Shown here: piece after piece, positions 1-8,723 of the stretch
Layout: every line of letters starts with the position of its first letter
How positions within the stretch are numbered: position 1 is the first letter of the stretch
NCBI RefSeq assembly: GCF_036894955.1
Contig: NZ_CP145905.1
Span: 3,056,501-3,120,500 of the forward strand
Reading direction: 5' to 3'
Length of the DNA stretch: 64,000 nucleotides
From: Paenibacillus sp. KS-LC4
GTDB lineage: Bacteria > Bacillota > Bacilli > Paenibacillales > Paenibacillaceae
The notes under the pieces: model-generated
Told to the model about the DNA's origin: nothing
The model's database searches: none
The model's input: the letters and a program-made list of their open reading frames with translations, nothing else
Translations under genes and position numbers: made by a program

Positions 1-2229
1 GTGCTGGAGACGCTTCTGCCGTTGACGCAAGGCTTGGTTGTCGTCATTGCGGGCGAAGAGGAGCAGCAAAGCCCGGCCTTGCTCCAGCGGTGGCTGACGC
101 ATAATCGGATCGAGCTGCTGCAGGCGACGCCTTCCCGAATTCAGCTGCTGCTGAACGAGAACGGGGCGAAAGCAGGCATGGAGCAAATAACGACGCTTAT
201 GGTAGGCGGGGAAGCTTTCCCCGATGAGCTGCTTCACCAGCTTCGAGAAAGGTGCAGAGGGGCAAGCATTTACAATATGTACGGTCCAACTGAGACGACG
301 GTGTGGTCTTCTGTCAAGGATGTGACGAGTGCGAGCAGCATAACGCTGGGGGCGCCTATCGCCAATACGCAAATGTACATTGTTGATTCGCTCCTGCGTT
401 TGCTGCCGGAAGGCGTGGCTGGGGAGCTGTGCATCGCCGGAGACGGCGTAGCTATCGGCTACTGGAACCGGGACGAGCTGACTGCCGATAGATTCGTTCC
501 ATGTCCTTATGGAAGCGGAAGCGGCGGGAAAATGTACCGAACAGGCGATCTGGCAAGGCGGCTGCCTGACGGGGACATTGAATTTCTGGGACGCATGGAT
601 CATCAGGTGAAAATCAGAGGCTTTAGAGTCGAGCTGGGCGAGATAGAGTCTGCACTTTTGAGCATAGAGCAGATTAAGGCCGCCGTTTGCATGGCGCAGG
701 AGGACAGCACGGGGAGCCCGATTCTTTGCGCCTACTACGTATCCTCGGCCGTTTTGCTAGCGGATGTCATAAGAAGCGCAATAGCTTCCCGGCTTCCTGA
801 TTATATGCTGCCCTCGTTCTATATTCCGCTGAGTGAGCTTCCGTATACGCCCAACGGAAAAATAGACCGAAAGCAGCTGCCCAGCCCTTATGAAGCGGTC
901 AGTGGATTTTTCATCGGCGAGCCGCCGGCAGATGAGCAGGAGGAGAAGCTGCTGTTCATTTGGAAGGCTGTGCTGGAGCTGGAGACGATTGGCGTAACCG
1001 ACGATTTCTTTAATGTCGGCGGACATTCGCTCAGAGCATTGAAGCTGGAGGTCGAGCTGGAGAAGGCGGGATTATCCTTTGAAAGCGAGGATATTTACCG
1101 TTATCCGACAATTAGGGGCTTCCTGAGGAGGATGAACGGTGAAGCGGCAGCGCCTTTTGCACAAAGGAGCCCAGCGGCAGCTGGTGCCTTCGCTAGCGCA
1201 GCAATGATGACGCTGAGGGATGCTGAGCGTATACAACCGTTTAACGATTTATTTTACAAGGAATGCTTCTATCACTCGCTGTTTCCGATTATATCCTACT
1301 ACAAGCAAAGTCTATTGCCTATTCTCGCTAATGATACGGTCATCTATCGTTATGATGAGGACACGGTTCACTTTCAGGTAGATTATGCAGCGACAACACC
1401 ATTAGAGCAGCTGTTGCTTGGAATGGGCATTCAGATGGAGACGAGAGAGGTCGGCCATTTTGTAATTGAGGAGCTTAAACGAGCGGTGCTAAGCCATAAG
1501 CCGGTCATTGTGCGAATTGACTGCTACTACGCCTCAGACCGGAAGGAAACGTACCAAAAGCGGCATTGGCCGCATTCCTGGCTCGTATTCGGCTTTGATG
1601 ACAGCACGCAGATGTTCGGCGTTATTGAGCATGATCATATTGAAAGGCTGACCTATGATAAGAGATGGGTGAGCTACGAGGATACGCTGCAAGGGCATCT
1701 TGGTTTTCTGGAGCATTTTGGCAGCGAAACGTCTGTTTATTATGAATGTTCAGCTGTCACGCCTAATGCCCCAGTGTCTACAGCTGATAGCTTGCTAGAA
1801 ACGACTGCTTCCGCCGCTGCACAGAGGCAGCAGCTTCTGGATGGCAGCCTGTATGCGCTGTGGAGATTTCTGGAAAAGGTTAAGCAAGCTTTGCAGGCTG
1901 GACAGCTGATTAAAGATTATGGCGAAAGCTTGCTTGATACGCTTAATCAAATCGTAAATGCCAAGCTTGTGGATCAATATCGCTATGAGCAACTAGCCGG
2001 TAGGTATTTGGGGCTTCAGAGCGCCGTTGTGAATAGTTTGGAGGCTTGGAAGCAAATCCGCTCCCTAGTGGCCAAAGCGGTTTTTTCCGCCAAATTAAGC
2101 GCAAAGGCTGCGGTTGAACTGAACGTGCAGCTCGACGAGGCACTTGCTCTGGAGCGGGAATACGCGGCAAAGCTCATACTCATGCATCCCCAGACCCTTG
2201 AGCTGGAAGGCAGTCAATCGACTTACTAG
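1..2229 (+). CDS. NRPS terminal module, 3' part: A-PCP followed by a BtrH-N-like domain
   Basis: This is the C-terminal end of a nonribosomal peptide synthetase whose 5' part lies before the window. The reading frame begins inside the adenylation domain, just after core A4. Visible cores are NMYGPTETT (A5, residues 92-100), GELCIAGDGVAIGYW (A6), YRTGDLARR (A7), VKIRGFRVELGEIE (A8) and NGKIDR (A10, 285-290). The carrier-protein site is GGHSL with phosphopantetheine Ser343. After a spacer near 380-405, the tail from about 410 resembles the BtrH N-terminal acyltransferase family (C39-peptidase-like fold), with Cys422 in KECFYHSLF and His525 before a hydrophobic GFDD segment as candidate catalytic residues. 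No GxSxG thioesterase or reductase domain follows, so the tail probably handles release. Specificity cannot be read because the first code residues are missing; the positions equivalent to GrsA 322, 330 and 331 are M, V and W. Confidence 0.88.
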   Translation: MLETLLPLTQGLVVVIAGEEEQQSPALLQRWLTHNRIELLQATPSRIQLLLNENGAKAGMEQITTLMVGGEAFPDELLHQLRERCRGASIYNMYGPTETTVWSSVKDVTSASSITLGAPIANTQMYIVDSLLRLLPEGVAGELCIAGDGVAIGYWNRDELTADRFVPCPYGSGSGGKMYRTGDLARRLPDGDIEFLGRMDHQVKIRGFRVELGEIESALLSIEQIKAAVCMAQEDSTGSPILCAYYVSSAVLLADVIRSAIASRLPDYMLPSFYIPLSELPYTPNGKIDRKQLPSPYEAVSGFFIGEPPADEQEEKLLFIWKAVLELETIGVTDDFFNVGGHSLRALKLEVELEKAGLSFESEDIYRYPTIRGFLRRMNGEAAAPFAQRSPAAAGAFASAAMMTLRDAERIQPFNDLFYKECFYHSLFPIISYYKQSLLPILANDTVIYRYDEDTVHFQVDYAATTPLEQLLLGMGIQMETREVGHFVIEELKRAVLSHKPVIVRIDCYYASDRKETYQKRHWPHSWLVFGFDDSTQMFGVIEHDHIERLTYDKRWVSYEDTLQGHLGFLEHFGSETSVYYECSAVTPNAPVSTADSLLETTASAAAQRQQLLDGSLYALWRFLEKVKQALQAGQLIKDYGESLLDTLNQIVNAKLVDQYRYEQLAGRYLGLQSAVVNSLEAWKQIRSLVAKAVFSAKLSAKAAVELNVQLDEALALEREYAAKLILMHPQTLELEGSQSTY

Positions 2230-2310
2230 GCAGCCGCTTGCTAGCAAGCGGACTTCTATAAGCGGAAGCGGGCCTATTAAAATCTAATGAAGAAAGAAGT
2301 GGAGATCGCT

Positions 2311-3153
2311 GTGAAAATTGGGGTAATCGGAGCAGGTGTAATGGGAAGAGGGGTTGCCCAAGCACTCGCCCAAGCAGGCTTAGCGGTTGTATTGGTCGAT
2401 ATTGAGCAAGCGAAGCTTGAACAAGCTAGGGAGGAAATTGTCACTCAGCTGCGGTTTCGCGGGCTGTTCGGCTCCTCAGGAAACTTGGAGCCAGCGGATT
2501 CAATTATGGACCGCATCGCATTTACGACGGAGCATCATAGCCTCAGCGATGTCCGCTTTGTGATTGAGAATGCTACGGAAAATTGGGATGTCAAAAGCGG
2601 CATTTACGAGCTTATTGATGGCATTTGCCAGCCAGAATGCATTTTTATGATTAATACGTCCTGTATCTCCATTACAAAGCTGGCAGCTGTTACGAAGCGT
2701 GCACCGCAAGTGATCGGCACTCATTTTATGAATCCGGTGCCTAGCAAGAAAACGGTTGAGGTCATTCGCGGCTTTCATACCTCTGAGGAATGTATCCGTG
2801 CGGTGGACGAACTTATGGGCGCTATGGGCAAGGAAATGATCGTTGTTAACGACTATCCGGGCTTTGTATCCAATCGGATTTCCCATTTGTTTATGAACGA
2901 GGCTGCTTATGTCGTGCAGGATCAGGTAGCTTCAGCGGAGGAAGTCGATGAAATTTTCAAAAAATGCTACGGACATGCGATGGGTCCGCTCGAAACGGCT
3001 GACTTGATCGGCCTGGACACGGTCGTGCATTCGTTGAATGTGCTTTATGAAAGCTATCAGGACTCGAAGTTCCGCTGCTGTCCCCTGCTTAAGAAAATGG
3101 TCGATGCGGGGCTGCATGGCCGCAAAAGCGGTCAAGGCTTTTATACGTATTAA
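2311..3153 (+). CDS. 3-hydroxyacyl-CoA dehydrogenase-like enzyme of hydroxymalonyl-ACP synthesis (FkbK/ZmaG type)
   Basis: NAD-dependent dehydrogenase of the 3-hydroxyacyl-CoA dehydrogenase family. An N-terminal Rossmann motif (GVIGAGVMGRG) is followed by the catalytic GTHFMNPVP segment and the C-terminal dimer domain (NDYPGFVSNRI, MGPLETADLIGLD). The length of about 280 residues is normal. The chosen start is GTG 2311, because GGAG at 2301-2304 lies six bases upstream; an in-frame ATG at 2287 has no ribosome site. The next genes encode an ACP, an acyl-CoA dehydrogenase and an FkbH-like protein, the set that makes hydroxymalonyl- or methoxymalonyl-ACP. In that pathway this enzyme is thought to oxidise glyceryl-ACP at C3. 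A fatty-acid oxidation role is less likely, since thiolase and hydratase genes are absent. Confidence 0.86.
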   Translation: MKIGVIGAGVMGRGVAQALAQAGLAVVLVDIEQAKLEQAREEIVTQLRFRGLFGSSGNLEPADSIMDRIAFTTEHHSLSDVRFVIENATENWDVKSGIYELIDGICQPECIFMINTSCISITKLAAVTKRAPQVIGTHFMNPVPSKKTVEVIRGFHTSEECIRAVDELMGAMGKEMIVVNDYPGFVSNRISHLFMNEAAYVVQDQVASAEEVDEIFKKCYGHAMGPLETADLIGLDTVVHSLNVLYESYQDSKFRCCPLLKKMVDAGLHGRKSGQGFYTY

Positions 3154-3216
3154 TGCGTGGTCATCAATAGATTTAATAATAGCTTCACCCAAATCGAGAT
3201 GAGGAGAGTGTCAATA

Positions 3217-3486
3217 ATGGAAGAACAGAAAGTGAAAATTAAAAAGTTTTTATCGAGGTTTTTTCGCAAGCATGAGCTAGGTGATGATGAGGATATTTTC
3301 GCGCTAGGATTTGTCAATTCACTGTTCGCGATGCAACTGGTTATGTTTCTGGAGAAGGAGTTTGCGCTAACGATTGATAGCCGTGACATGGATTTGGACA
3401 ACTTCCGCACCATTAATCGGATGGTCAATCTGATTCAAGAGAAAGCAGCGGTCGATCAGCAGTCTTCACAAGTTTCGGGAGGTTAA
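3217..3486 (+). CDS. Discrete acyl carrier protein carrying the glycerate-derived extender unit
   Basis: An 89-residue acyl carrier protein. The phosphopantetheine site is Ser35 in GFVNSLFAMQ, which replaces the usual DSL; a VNSLF-type site is what I recall of the discrete ACPs in hydroxymalonyl/methoxymalonyl pathways. A strong GAGGAG site precedes ATG 3217; the longer frame from 3157 lacks a comparable site. It sits between the dehydrogenase and the acyl-CoA dehydrogenase genes, and only two bases separate it from the next start, so the genes are co-transcribed and probably coupled. The expected role is to hold glyceryl, then oxidised, then hydroxymalonyl intermediates before an acyltransferase moves the unit to a PKS. 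The PPTase at 7171 is the likely activating enzyme. Confidence 0.87.
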   Translation: MEEQKVKIKKFLSRFFRKHELGDDEDIFALGFVNSLFAMQLVMFLEKEFALTIDSRDMDLDNFRTINRMVNLIQEKAAVDQQSSQVSGG

Positions 3487-3488
3487 GG

Positions 3489-4661
3489 ATGAAAATTGAA
3501 CTGACTGAGGTACAGGAAAATTGGCAAAATGAGTTCAGTGCATTTGTTGATAACGAAATCCTGCCGCTAGCTGATCTAAATGACCGTGAGGAGCGTATCC
3601 ATCCGGATATGCTCCGGAAAATGGCAGAAGTCGGCTATCTGGGCTCCATGCTGCCTAAAAAATACGGCGGTATGGAGCTGGACAACGTGACCCTGGGCAT
3701 TCTCAACGAAGAGGTGGGGCGCGGCTGCTCCTCGGCAAGAAGTCTGCTGACCGTTCACGGCATGGTATCCCTTGCGATTTTGCGTTGGGGAACGGAGCAG
3801 CAGAAGAGCGAGTGGCTTCCCAAGCTGGCAATGGGCAGCGCTTTGGCGGCATTTGGCCTAACGGAGCCGAATGCTGGCAGCGATGCCAAGAGCATTGCAA
3901 CAACGGCAGAGCTAGACGGGAATGAATATGTATTAAATGGCCGTAAAAAATGGATTACGATCGCTCAAATTGCTGACCTGTTTCTCATCTTTGCCAAATG
4001 CGAGGGCCAGCCAGCGGCATTTCTCGTAGAGCGGGAGCGGCTCGGGGTAACGGTCTTGCCTATGTCCGGCCTGCTTGGTGCAAGAGGCTCCATGATAGCC
4101 GAAGTTGTGCTTTCGGATTGCCGAATTCCGCAACAAAATTTGCTGGGCAAGCTCGGCATGGGACTGACGCATATTGCGCTGCCTTGTCTGGATTACGGCA
4201 GATATACAATAGCCTGCGGCTGCGTTGGTTTGGCGCAGGCCTGCCTAGAGGCTTCTTTAGAATACGGCAGCACGAGAGTCCAATTTGGGCGGCCGCTCCA
4301 GGATAATCAACTGATTCAGAAGATGATTGCTGAAATGGCCGTACAGGCGAAGGCGGCTAGAATGCTGTGCTATAAAGTTGGATATTTACGCGATAGCGGC
4401 GATCCCGACAGCATTATGGAGACGTGGACGGCCAAATATTTTGCATCGACTATGCTGACCAAAATTACGAACGATGCAGTACAAATACATGGAGCTAACG
4501 GCTGCCATAGCGGATACCCGGTGGAACGCTATTTCCGTGATGCCAAAATTAATGAAATCATCGAGGGAACGTCGCAGATGCATGAAATGCTAATTGCTGA
4601 GCAGCAGTTCGTGACTAACCGCCGAGCAGGGCGGACTATGGCTCAAACAGCCAATTCCTAA
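3489..4661 (+). CDS. Acyl-CoA dehydrogenase-family flavoenzyme (FkbI/ZmaE type)
   Basis: A 390-residue FAD-dependent acyl-CoA dehydrogenase-fold protein. Recognisable segments are AFGLTEPNAGSDAKS (flavin and substrate contact), the central beta domain with GRKKWIT, and the C-terminal EIIEGTSQMHE, where the Glu before GTS is at the catalytic-base position of the family. In hydroxymalonyl-ACP assembly the homologue is thought to complete oxidation of the glyceryl C3 to the carboxylate. The gene follows the ACP with a two-base gap. Its stop codon lies just before the AGGAG site of the next gene, which is a sign of tight operon packing. General beta-oxidation is possible but unlikely in this context. 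Confidence 0.86.
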   Translation: MKIELTEVQENWQNEFSAFVDNEILPLADLNDREERIHPDMLRKMAEVGYLGSMLPKKYGGMELDNVTLGILNEEVGRGCSSARSLLTVHGMVSLAILRWGTEQQKSEWLPKLAMGSALAAFGLTEPNAGSDAKSIATTAELDGNEYVLNGRKKWITIAQIADLFLIFAKCEGQPAAFLVERERLGVTVLPMSGLLGARGSMIAEVVLSDCRIPQQNLLGKLGMGLTHIALPCLDYGRYTIACGCVGLAQACLEASLEYGSTRVQFGRPLQDNQLIQKMIAEMAVQAKAARMLCYKVGYLRDSGDPDSIMETWTAKYFASTMLTKITNDAVQIHGANGCHSGYPVERYFRDAKINEIIEGTSQMHEMLIAEQQFVTNRRAGRTMAQTANS

Positions 4662-4669
4662 GGAGATGA

Positions 4670-5737
4670 TTGCCTGTGGCGTACAATGTTGAGGAGAAGA
4701 AGGATACCGCAAAGCGTAAAATTAAATGTGTCGTGTGGGATTTGGACCATACGATTTGGAACGGTATTTTAATGGAGGATACGACGGTTGAGCTGCGAAG
4801 CGATATTGTGAACGTCATTAAAACACTAGATGAGCGGGGCATTCTGCAGTCGATTGCCAGCCGTAATGAGCATGATGTGGCGATGGGAAAAATGAGAGAG
4901 CTCGGGATTGAGCAATATTTCATCTATCCGCAAATCAGCTGGAACCGCAAATCAGCTGCGATCCAGACGATTGTCGAATCCATTAATATCGGAATGGATA
5001 CGATTGCTTTTATCGACGACCAGCCGTTTGAGCGGGAAGAGGTCAGCTTCAACCATCCTGACGTCCTGTGCATAGATGCTGCCGAGATAGAAGGACTGCT
5101 TGAGAGGCCAGAATTTAACCCAACCTTTATTACGGAGGACTCCCGGAACCGCAGGAGCCTCTATATGAGCGATATCGTACGCAATGAGGTTGAATCCAGC
5201 TTCGATGGCTCGCAGGAGGAGTTTCTCGCCTCACTGGGTATGGTGTTTACGGTTTCTTCGGTTGAGGGAGACGATTTGAAGCGGGCGGAGGAGCTAACGG
5301 TAAGAACGCATCAGCTGAATGCAACCGGCTACACCTACTCCTATGAGGAATTGGATGAATTCCGTCATTCACCGGATCACAAGCTGCTTATATCCGAATT
5401 GGAGGATAAATACGGCACGTACGGCAAAATCGGTTTAACGCTGCTTGAATGCAAGGACAACATTTGGACGCTGAAGCTGTTGTTAATGTCATGCCGTGTT
5501 ATGTCTAGAGGAGTAGGCAGTGTTATGCTGCAATACGTCGCCAAGATGGCGCATGATGCGGGGGCTGTACTACGAGCCGAGTTCGTGCCTACTGACCGTA
5601 ATCGCATGATGCTGCTTACGTATAAATTTGCCGGCTTCAAGGAAGTGGAGGAGCAGAACGGCGTGCTTATTTTCGAGCATGATGCCGCTCATTTGCAAAG
5701 TGCTCCAGACTATCTCACCTTAATCAGCCGTGTTTAA
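4670..5737 (+). CDS. FkbH-like HAD-superfamily glyceryl-ACP synthase
   Basis: A 355-residue FkbH-family protein. The HAD motif VVWDLDHTIW (Asp24 and Asp26) and a second motif around FIDDQPFEREE are clear, followed by a GNAT-like C-terminal half (NATGYTYSYEEL, CRVMSRGVGSVML). FkbH-type enzymes take glycerate from 1,3-bisphosphoglycerate, dephosphorylate it and load it on the ACP, which is the first step of the pathway. The start is uncertain: TTG 4670 lies four bases after AGGAG (4661-4665) and GTG 4676 lies ten bases after it. No FkbG-like O-methyltransferase is present in the window, so the product is more likely hydroxymalonyl- than methoxymalonyl-ACP. Confidence 0.9.
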   Translation: MPVAYNVEEKKDTAKRKIKCVVWDLDHTIWNGILMEDTTVELRSDIVNVIKTLDERGILQSIASRNEHDVAMGKMRELGIEQYFIYPQISWNRKSAAIQTIVESINIGMDTIAFIDDQPFEREEVSFNHPDVLCIDAAEIEGLLERPEFNPTFITEDSRNRRSLYMSDIVRNEVESSFDGSQEEFLASLGMVFTVSSVEGDDLKRAEELTVRTHQLNATGYTYSYEELDEFRHSPDHKLLISELEDKYGTYGKIGLTLLECKDNIWTLKLLLMSCRVMSRGVGSVMLQYVAKMAHDAGAVLRAEFVPTDRNRMMLLTYKFAGFKEVEEQNGVLIFEHDAAHLQSAPDYLTLISRV

Positions 5738-5876
5738 TGAATGGATGAATAAATAAGATAGGTTCACGATGAACATCGGCTAGAGCGTTTAGCTGAAGCA
5801 GGATAGCAGGTTGAATTGTCGTGCATGCCTGTTTGCTGGAAAAAATACGGCTAATATGATATTGGAGGAAGTAATC

Positions 5877-7160
5877 ATGGAAAAAATGGCATTTTTGTTC
5901 CCAGGTCAAGGCTCTCACTTTGTCGGCATGTCGAAAGGTCTTTATGATCAATATACGATTGTGAAGCAAACGTTTGAGGAAGCAAACGACGTGCTTGGCT
6001 ACGATTTGGCTAAGCTCTGCTTTGAAGGCTCGCTTGCTGAGCTGTCCAAAGCAAAAAATGCCCAGCCAGCCATTCTCGTATCAAGCGTAGCCAGCTTCCG
6101 TGTTTATATGCAGGAGATCGGTATTGTACCGCAATTTCTTGCCGGACACAGCTTGGGTGAATATGCCGCATTTACTTGCGCGGGAGCGATTCGTTTTGCT
6201 GATGCGGTAAAGCTGCTGCATGAACGGGGAAAACTGACCGACGAGGTTGCAGCAAGCGATGTTGGGGCGATGTCTATTATTGATGGTGTCGAGCGCAAGG
6301 TGGTTGTGGATGAATGCAAAGCGATGGAGCTGGAGGGCCGTCAGGTTTGGGTATCCTGCTATAATACGCCGAATCAAACTGCGATTTCCGGGGAAAGCGA
6401 CGCCGTTATGGAGCTGGAGGACAGGCTCGCGAATCATGGCGGACTGGCAACGCCGCTGCTTGCCAGCGCTCCGTTCCACTGCAGCTTTATGCAGCCGATG
6501 GCCGACCAATTATTGGACAAATTGTCGGAGCTGGAATACGGCTTCTTCAAATATCCGGTCATTACGAACCGCAATGCCGAGCCGATGGCGCATTCGGAGA
6601 AAGTGGCGCAAAATCTTGCGCAGCATATAACTAGCCCGGTACAATGGGAGCGTACGATGCAATATTTTAAACATAAAGGCGTTACGCTTACGGTCGAAAT
6701 GGGACCTAAAAACGTTTTGACCAATATGGTGAAGGCGAATGTGGATGGTATTGAAGCGCTTTGCTATGGCACGAAGGAGGATCGCAAAAAAATCGAGCAA
6801 ATTTTAGCAGCTTATCCAGGCCTCAGAAAACATATTCCAACTATTATTACGCGCAGCTTAGCGGTGGCAGTAGCTACCCTCAACCAAAACTGGGATAATG
6901 AGGAGTATCAGGAGAAGGTTGTGAAGTCGTATCGCAAAATACAGGAGATTCAGGATCGTCTTGAGGAGACCGGGGAGAAGCCAACCTTGGAACAAATGAG
7001 AACATCGCTCGATTTGCTGAAAATCATTTTGGATACGAAGAAGGTTTCAGTAGAAGAGCAGACTCGCTGGCTCCATCAAATTATTGACGAGACGGGCATG
7101 TATTATGAATTAAACGACTATCTTGCTCCTTCGCGTCTAGCAGAAAAAATTTCCCAATAG
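5877..7160 (+). CDS. Discrete (trans-acting) acyltransferase with C-terminal helical extension
   Basis: A FabD/PKS-type acyltransferase. It has FPGQGSHFVGM at the N terminus, the nucleophile Ser92 in GHSLGEYAA, the motif SAPFHCSFM containing the active-site His, and a C-terminal VEMGPKNVLT. ATG 5877 follows GGAGGA at a good distance; the frame upstream to 5811 lacks a ribosome site. The acyltransferase fold ends near residue 300. About 120 more residues follow, rich in charged helices (DNEEYQEKVVKSYRKIQE), which is longer than housekeeping FabD and may be a docking region for a carrier protein or synthase. Its place directly after the FkbH-like gene suggests it transfers malonyl or hydroxymalonyl units to an AT-less PKS upstream of the window. 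Confidence 0.88.
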   Translation: MEKMAFLFPGQGSHFVGMSKGLYDQYTIVKQTFEEANDVLGYDLAKLCFEGSLAELSKAKNAQPAILVSSVASFRVYMQEIGIVPQFLAGHSLGEYAAFTCAGAIRFADAVKLLHERGKLTDEVAASDVGAMSIIDGVERKVVVDECKAMELEGRQVWVSCYNTPNQTAISGESDAVMELEDRLANHGGLATPLLASAPFHCSFMQPMADQLLDKLSELEYGFFKYPVITNRNAEPMAHSEKVAQNLAQHITSPVQWERTMQYFKHKGVTLTVEMGPKNVLTNMVKANVDGIEALCYGTKEDRKKIEQILAAYPGLRKHIPTIITRSLAVAVATLNQNWDNEEYQEKVVKSYRKIQEIQDRLEETGEKPTLEQMRTSLDLLKIILDTKKVSVEEQTRWLHQIIDETGMYYELNDYLAPSRLAEKISQ

Positions 7161-7170
7161 GAGCTTACCG

Positions 7171-7884
7171 ATGATAGAGGTTTATATGCTGCGGCTGGAC
7201 GAGAGGAAAGCTGCGGCGCTGCATGAAGTTATGTTGAAGTACGTTTCACCAAGCAAGCGGGAAGCGGCCGGGCGATTCCGCCGGCCGATTGATGCCTATC
7301 GTTCAGTGACAGGCGAGATTTTGGCAAGACTAGCTATTACCAAACGATGCAAGCTATCAAATGCCGAGCTTTCTTTTTACAAAAATGAGTATGGCAAGCC
7401 GTTGCTGGATCATTCCTCCATCGACTTTCATTTCAATGTGTCACATTCCGGTGACTGGGTAGTTTGCGCCTTTGGCGACTGCCCGGTTGGAATTGACGTT
7501 GAGCTCATGAAGCAACAGGACTTGTCCATTGCCGAGCGGTTCTTCGCTCCGGTTGAATATAACAGGCTGATGAGTTTGGCTGCCAGCCGTCAGCTCACGT
7601 ATTTTTACCAGCTGTGGACGTTGAAGGAAAGCTATATTAAGGCAGTGGGCAAAGGCATGTCGATCCCGCTTGATTCATTTTCTTTCTTCATTAAGGAGGA
7701 CGGTGAAATAGAGGCAAGCCTTGAAAAAGGGGCAGCTGCTGCTTATTTTATGCAAACCTTTGCAGATGAAGCGCATGCGATGGCACTGTGTACCTACGAG
7801 GAGACGGTGCCCATTTATAAGCAGTTGGATTACGAGGAGCTGGAAAGTCTGCTTTCTACGCTTTACGTAGCAGCTAGCTGCTGA
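7171..7884 (+). CDS. Sfp-type 4'-phosphopantetheinyl transferase
   Basis: A 237-residue Sfp-family enzyme that attaches the phosphopantetheine arm of CoA to carrier-protein serines. Hallmarks are FNVSHSGDW, the metal-binding GIDVE (Asp109, Glu111) and WTLKESYIKAVGKG with Trp149, Lys152 and Glu153. Length is typical. The gene starts ten bases after the acyltransferase stop and belongs to the same operon. It should activate the NRPS carrier domain and the discrete ACP of this cluster, and its presence suggests the cluster is self-sufficient for activation. Confidence 0.95.
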   Translation: MIEVYMLRLDERKAAALHEVMLKYVSPSKREAAGRFRRPIDAYRSVTGEILARLAITKRCKLSNAELSFYKNEYGKPLLDHSSIDFHFNVSHSGDWVVCAFGDCPVGIDVELMKQQDLSIAERFFAPVEYNRLMSLAASRQLTYFYQLWTLKESYIKAVGKGMSIPLDSFSFFIKEDGEIEASLEKGAAAAYFMQTFADEAHAMALCTYEETVPIYKQLDYEELESLLSTLYVAASC

Positions 7885-7919
7885 GAGCATTATAACCTTG
7901 TTCGGAGGAGATAAACCCG

Positions 7920-8678
7920 ATGCTGATGAAGGATCAAGTCATAGTCGTGTCAGGCGTAGCCAATGAGAAGAGCTTAGCGTGGGGAGTTGCCAAAGCGCTT
8001 CATCGGGAAGGAGCCACGCTTGTTTTCACCTATCGAAAGGATAAGTCCTTACGCAAAATGACAAAGCTGCTACAGGAGTATGGCATCAAAGCGGCAGCTG
8101 TTGTCCCGTGCGATATACTGGATGATGCGAGCATTGCCGAAGCATTCAACACCATTGCGCAGCAGGTTGGAACGATTCATGGACTTGTCCATTCCATCGC
8201 CTATGCGGATCAGCTTCAAGGAGAGTACATCGATACGACGAGAGAAGGTTATTTGCTGGCGCAAAACGCCAGCAGCTTTTCATTAGTGGCTATGGCTAAG
8301 CAGGCGCACGGCTTAATGAAAGAGGGGGGAGCGATTGTGACCCAAACCTACATAGGCTCTGGTCGTGTCGTGAAAAATTATAATGTCATGGGCGTTGCGA
8401 AGGCCGCGCTCGAAGCGAGCGTGCGCTACTTGGCTGAGGATTTAGGCAAGCATGGCATTCGTGTAAATGCAGTATCGGCAGGCCCTATATTCACCTCGGC
8501 CGCTTCAGCGATTGCTGATTTTCAAAATAAGCTAATAGCGATGGAGCAGCAGGCGCCGCTGCGGCGCAATGTTGATCAGGATGAGATAGGTGATGCGACA
8601 CTATTTTTACTAAGTCGTCTTTCGCGTGGCATTACGGGTGAAGTTCTCCATGTTGATGCGGGCTGTCATATTTTTTAG
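7920..8678 (+). CDS. fabI: FabI-like NADH-dependent enoyl-[ACP] reductase within the biosynthetic cluster
   Basis: A 252-residue short-chain dehydrogenase of the FabI type. The N-terminal SGVANEKSLAWGVA matches the FabI nucleotide loop, and Tyr144, Tyr154 and Lys161 keep the FabI catalytic spacing (TYIG then NYNVMGVAK). It diverges from housekeeping FabI: AGPIFTSAAS replaces the usual AGPIRT segment, and the loop after HSIAYA is short. ATG 7920 follows GGAGGAG. Two roles fit the context and cannot be separated here: a trans-acting enoyl reductase for polyketide modules, or a drug-insensitive FabI giving self-resistance. It sits in line with the operon, 35 bases after the PPTase gene. Confidence 0.88.
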   Translation: MLMKDQVIVVSGVANEKSLAWGVAKALHREGATLVFTYRKDKSLRKMTKLLQEYGIKAAAVVPCDILDDASIAEAFNTIAQQVGTIHGLVHSIAYADQLQGEYIDTTREGYLLAQNASSFSLVAMAKQAHGLMKEGGAIVTQTYIGSGRVVKNYNVMGVAKAALEASVRYLAEDLGKHGIRVNAVSAGPIFTSAASAIADFQNKLIAMEQQAPLRRNVDQDEIGDATLFLLSRLSRGITGEVLHVDAGCHIF

Positions 8679-8723
8679 GCTAACAGCTTGGAAGGGTCAT
8701 TACACAGAGAAAGGCGGAATGTC

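Noticed and set aside
2311..4661. Fatty-acid beta-oxidation operon
   Set aside because: The ACP and FkbH-like genes between and after the two dehydrogenases fit the extender-unit pathway better; no thiolase or hydratase is present.
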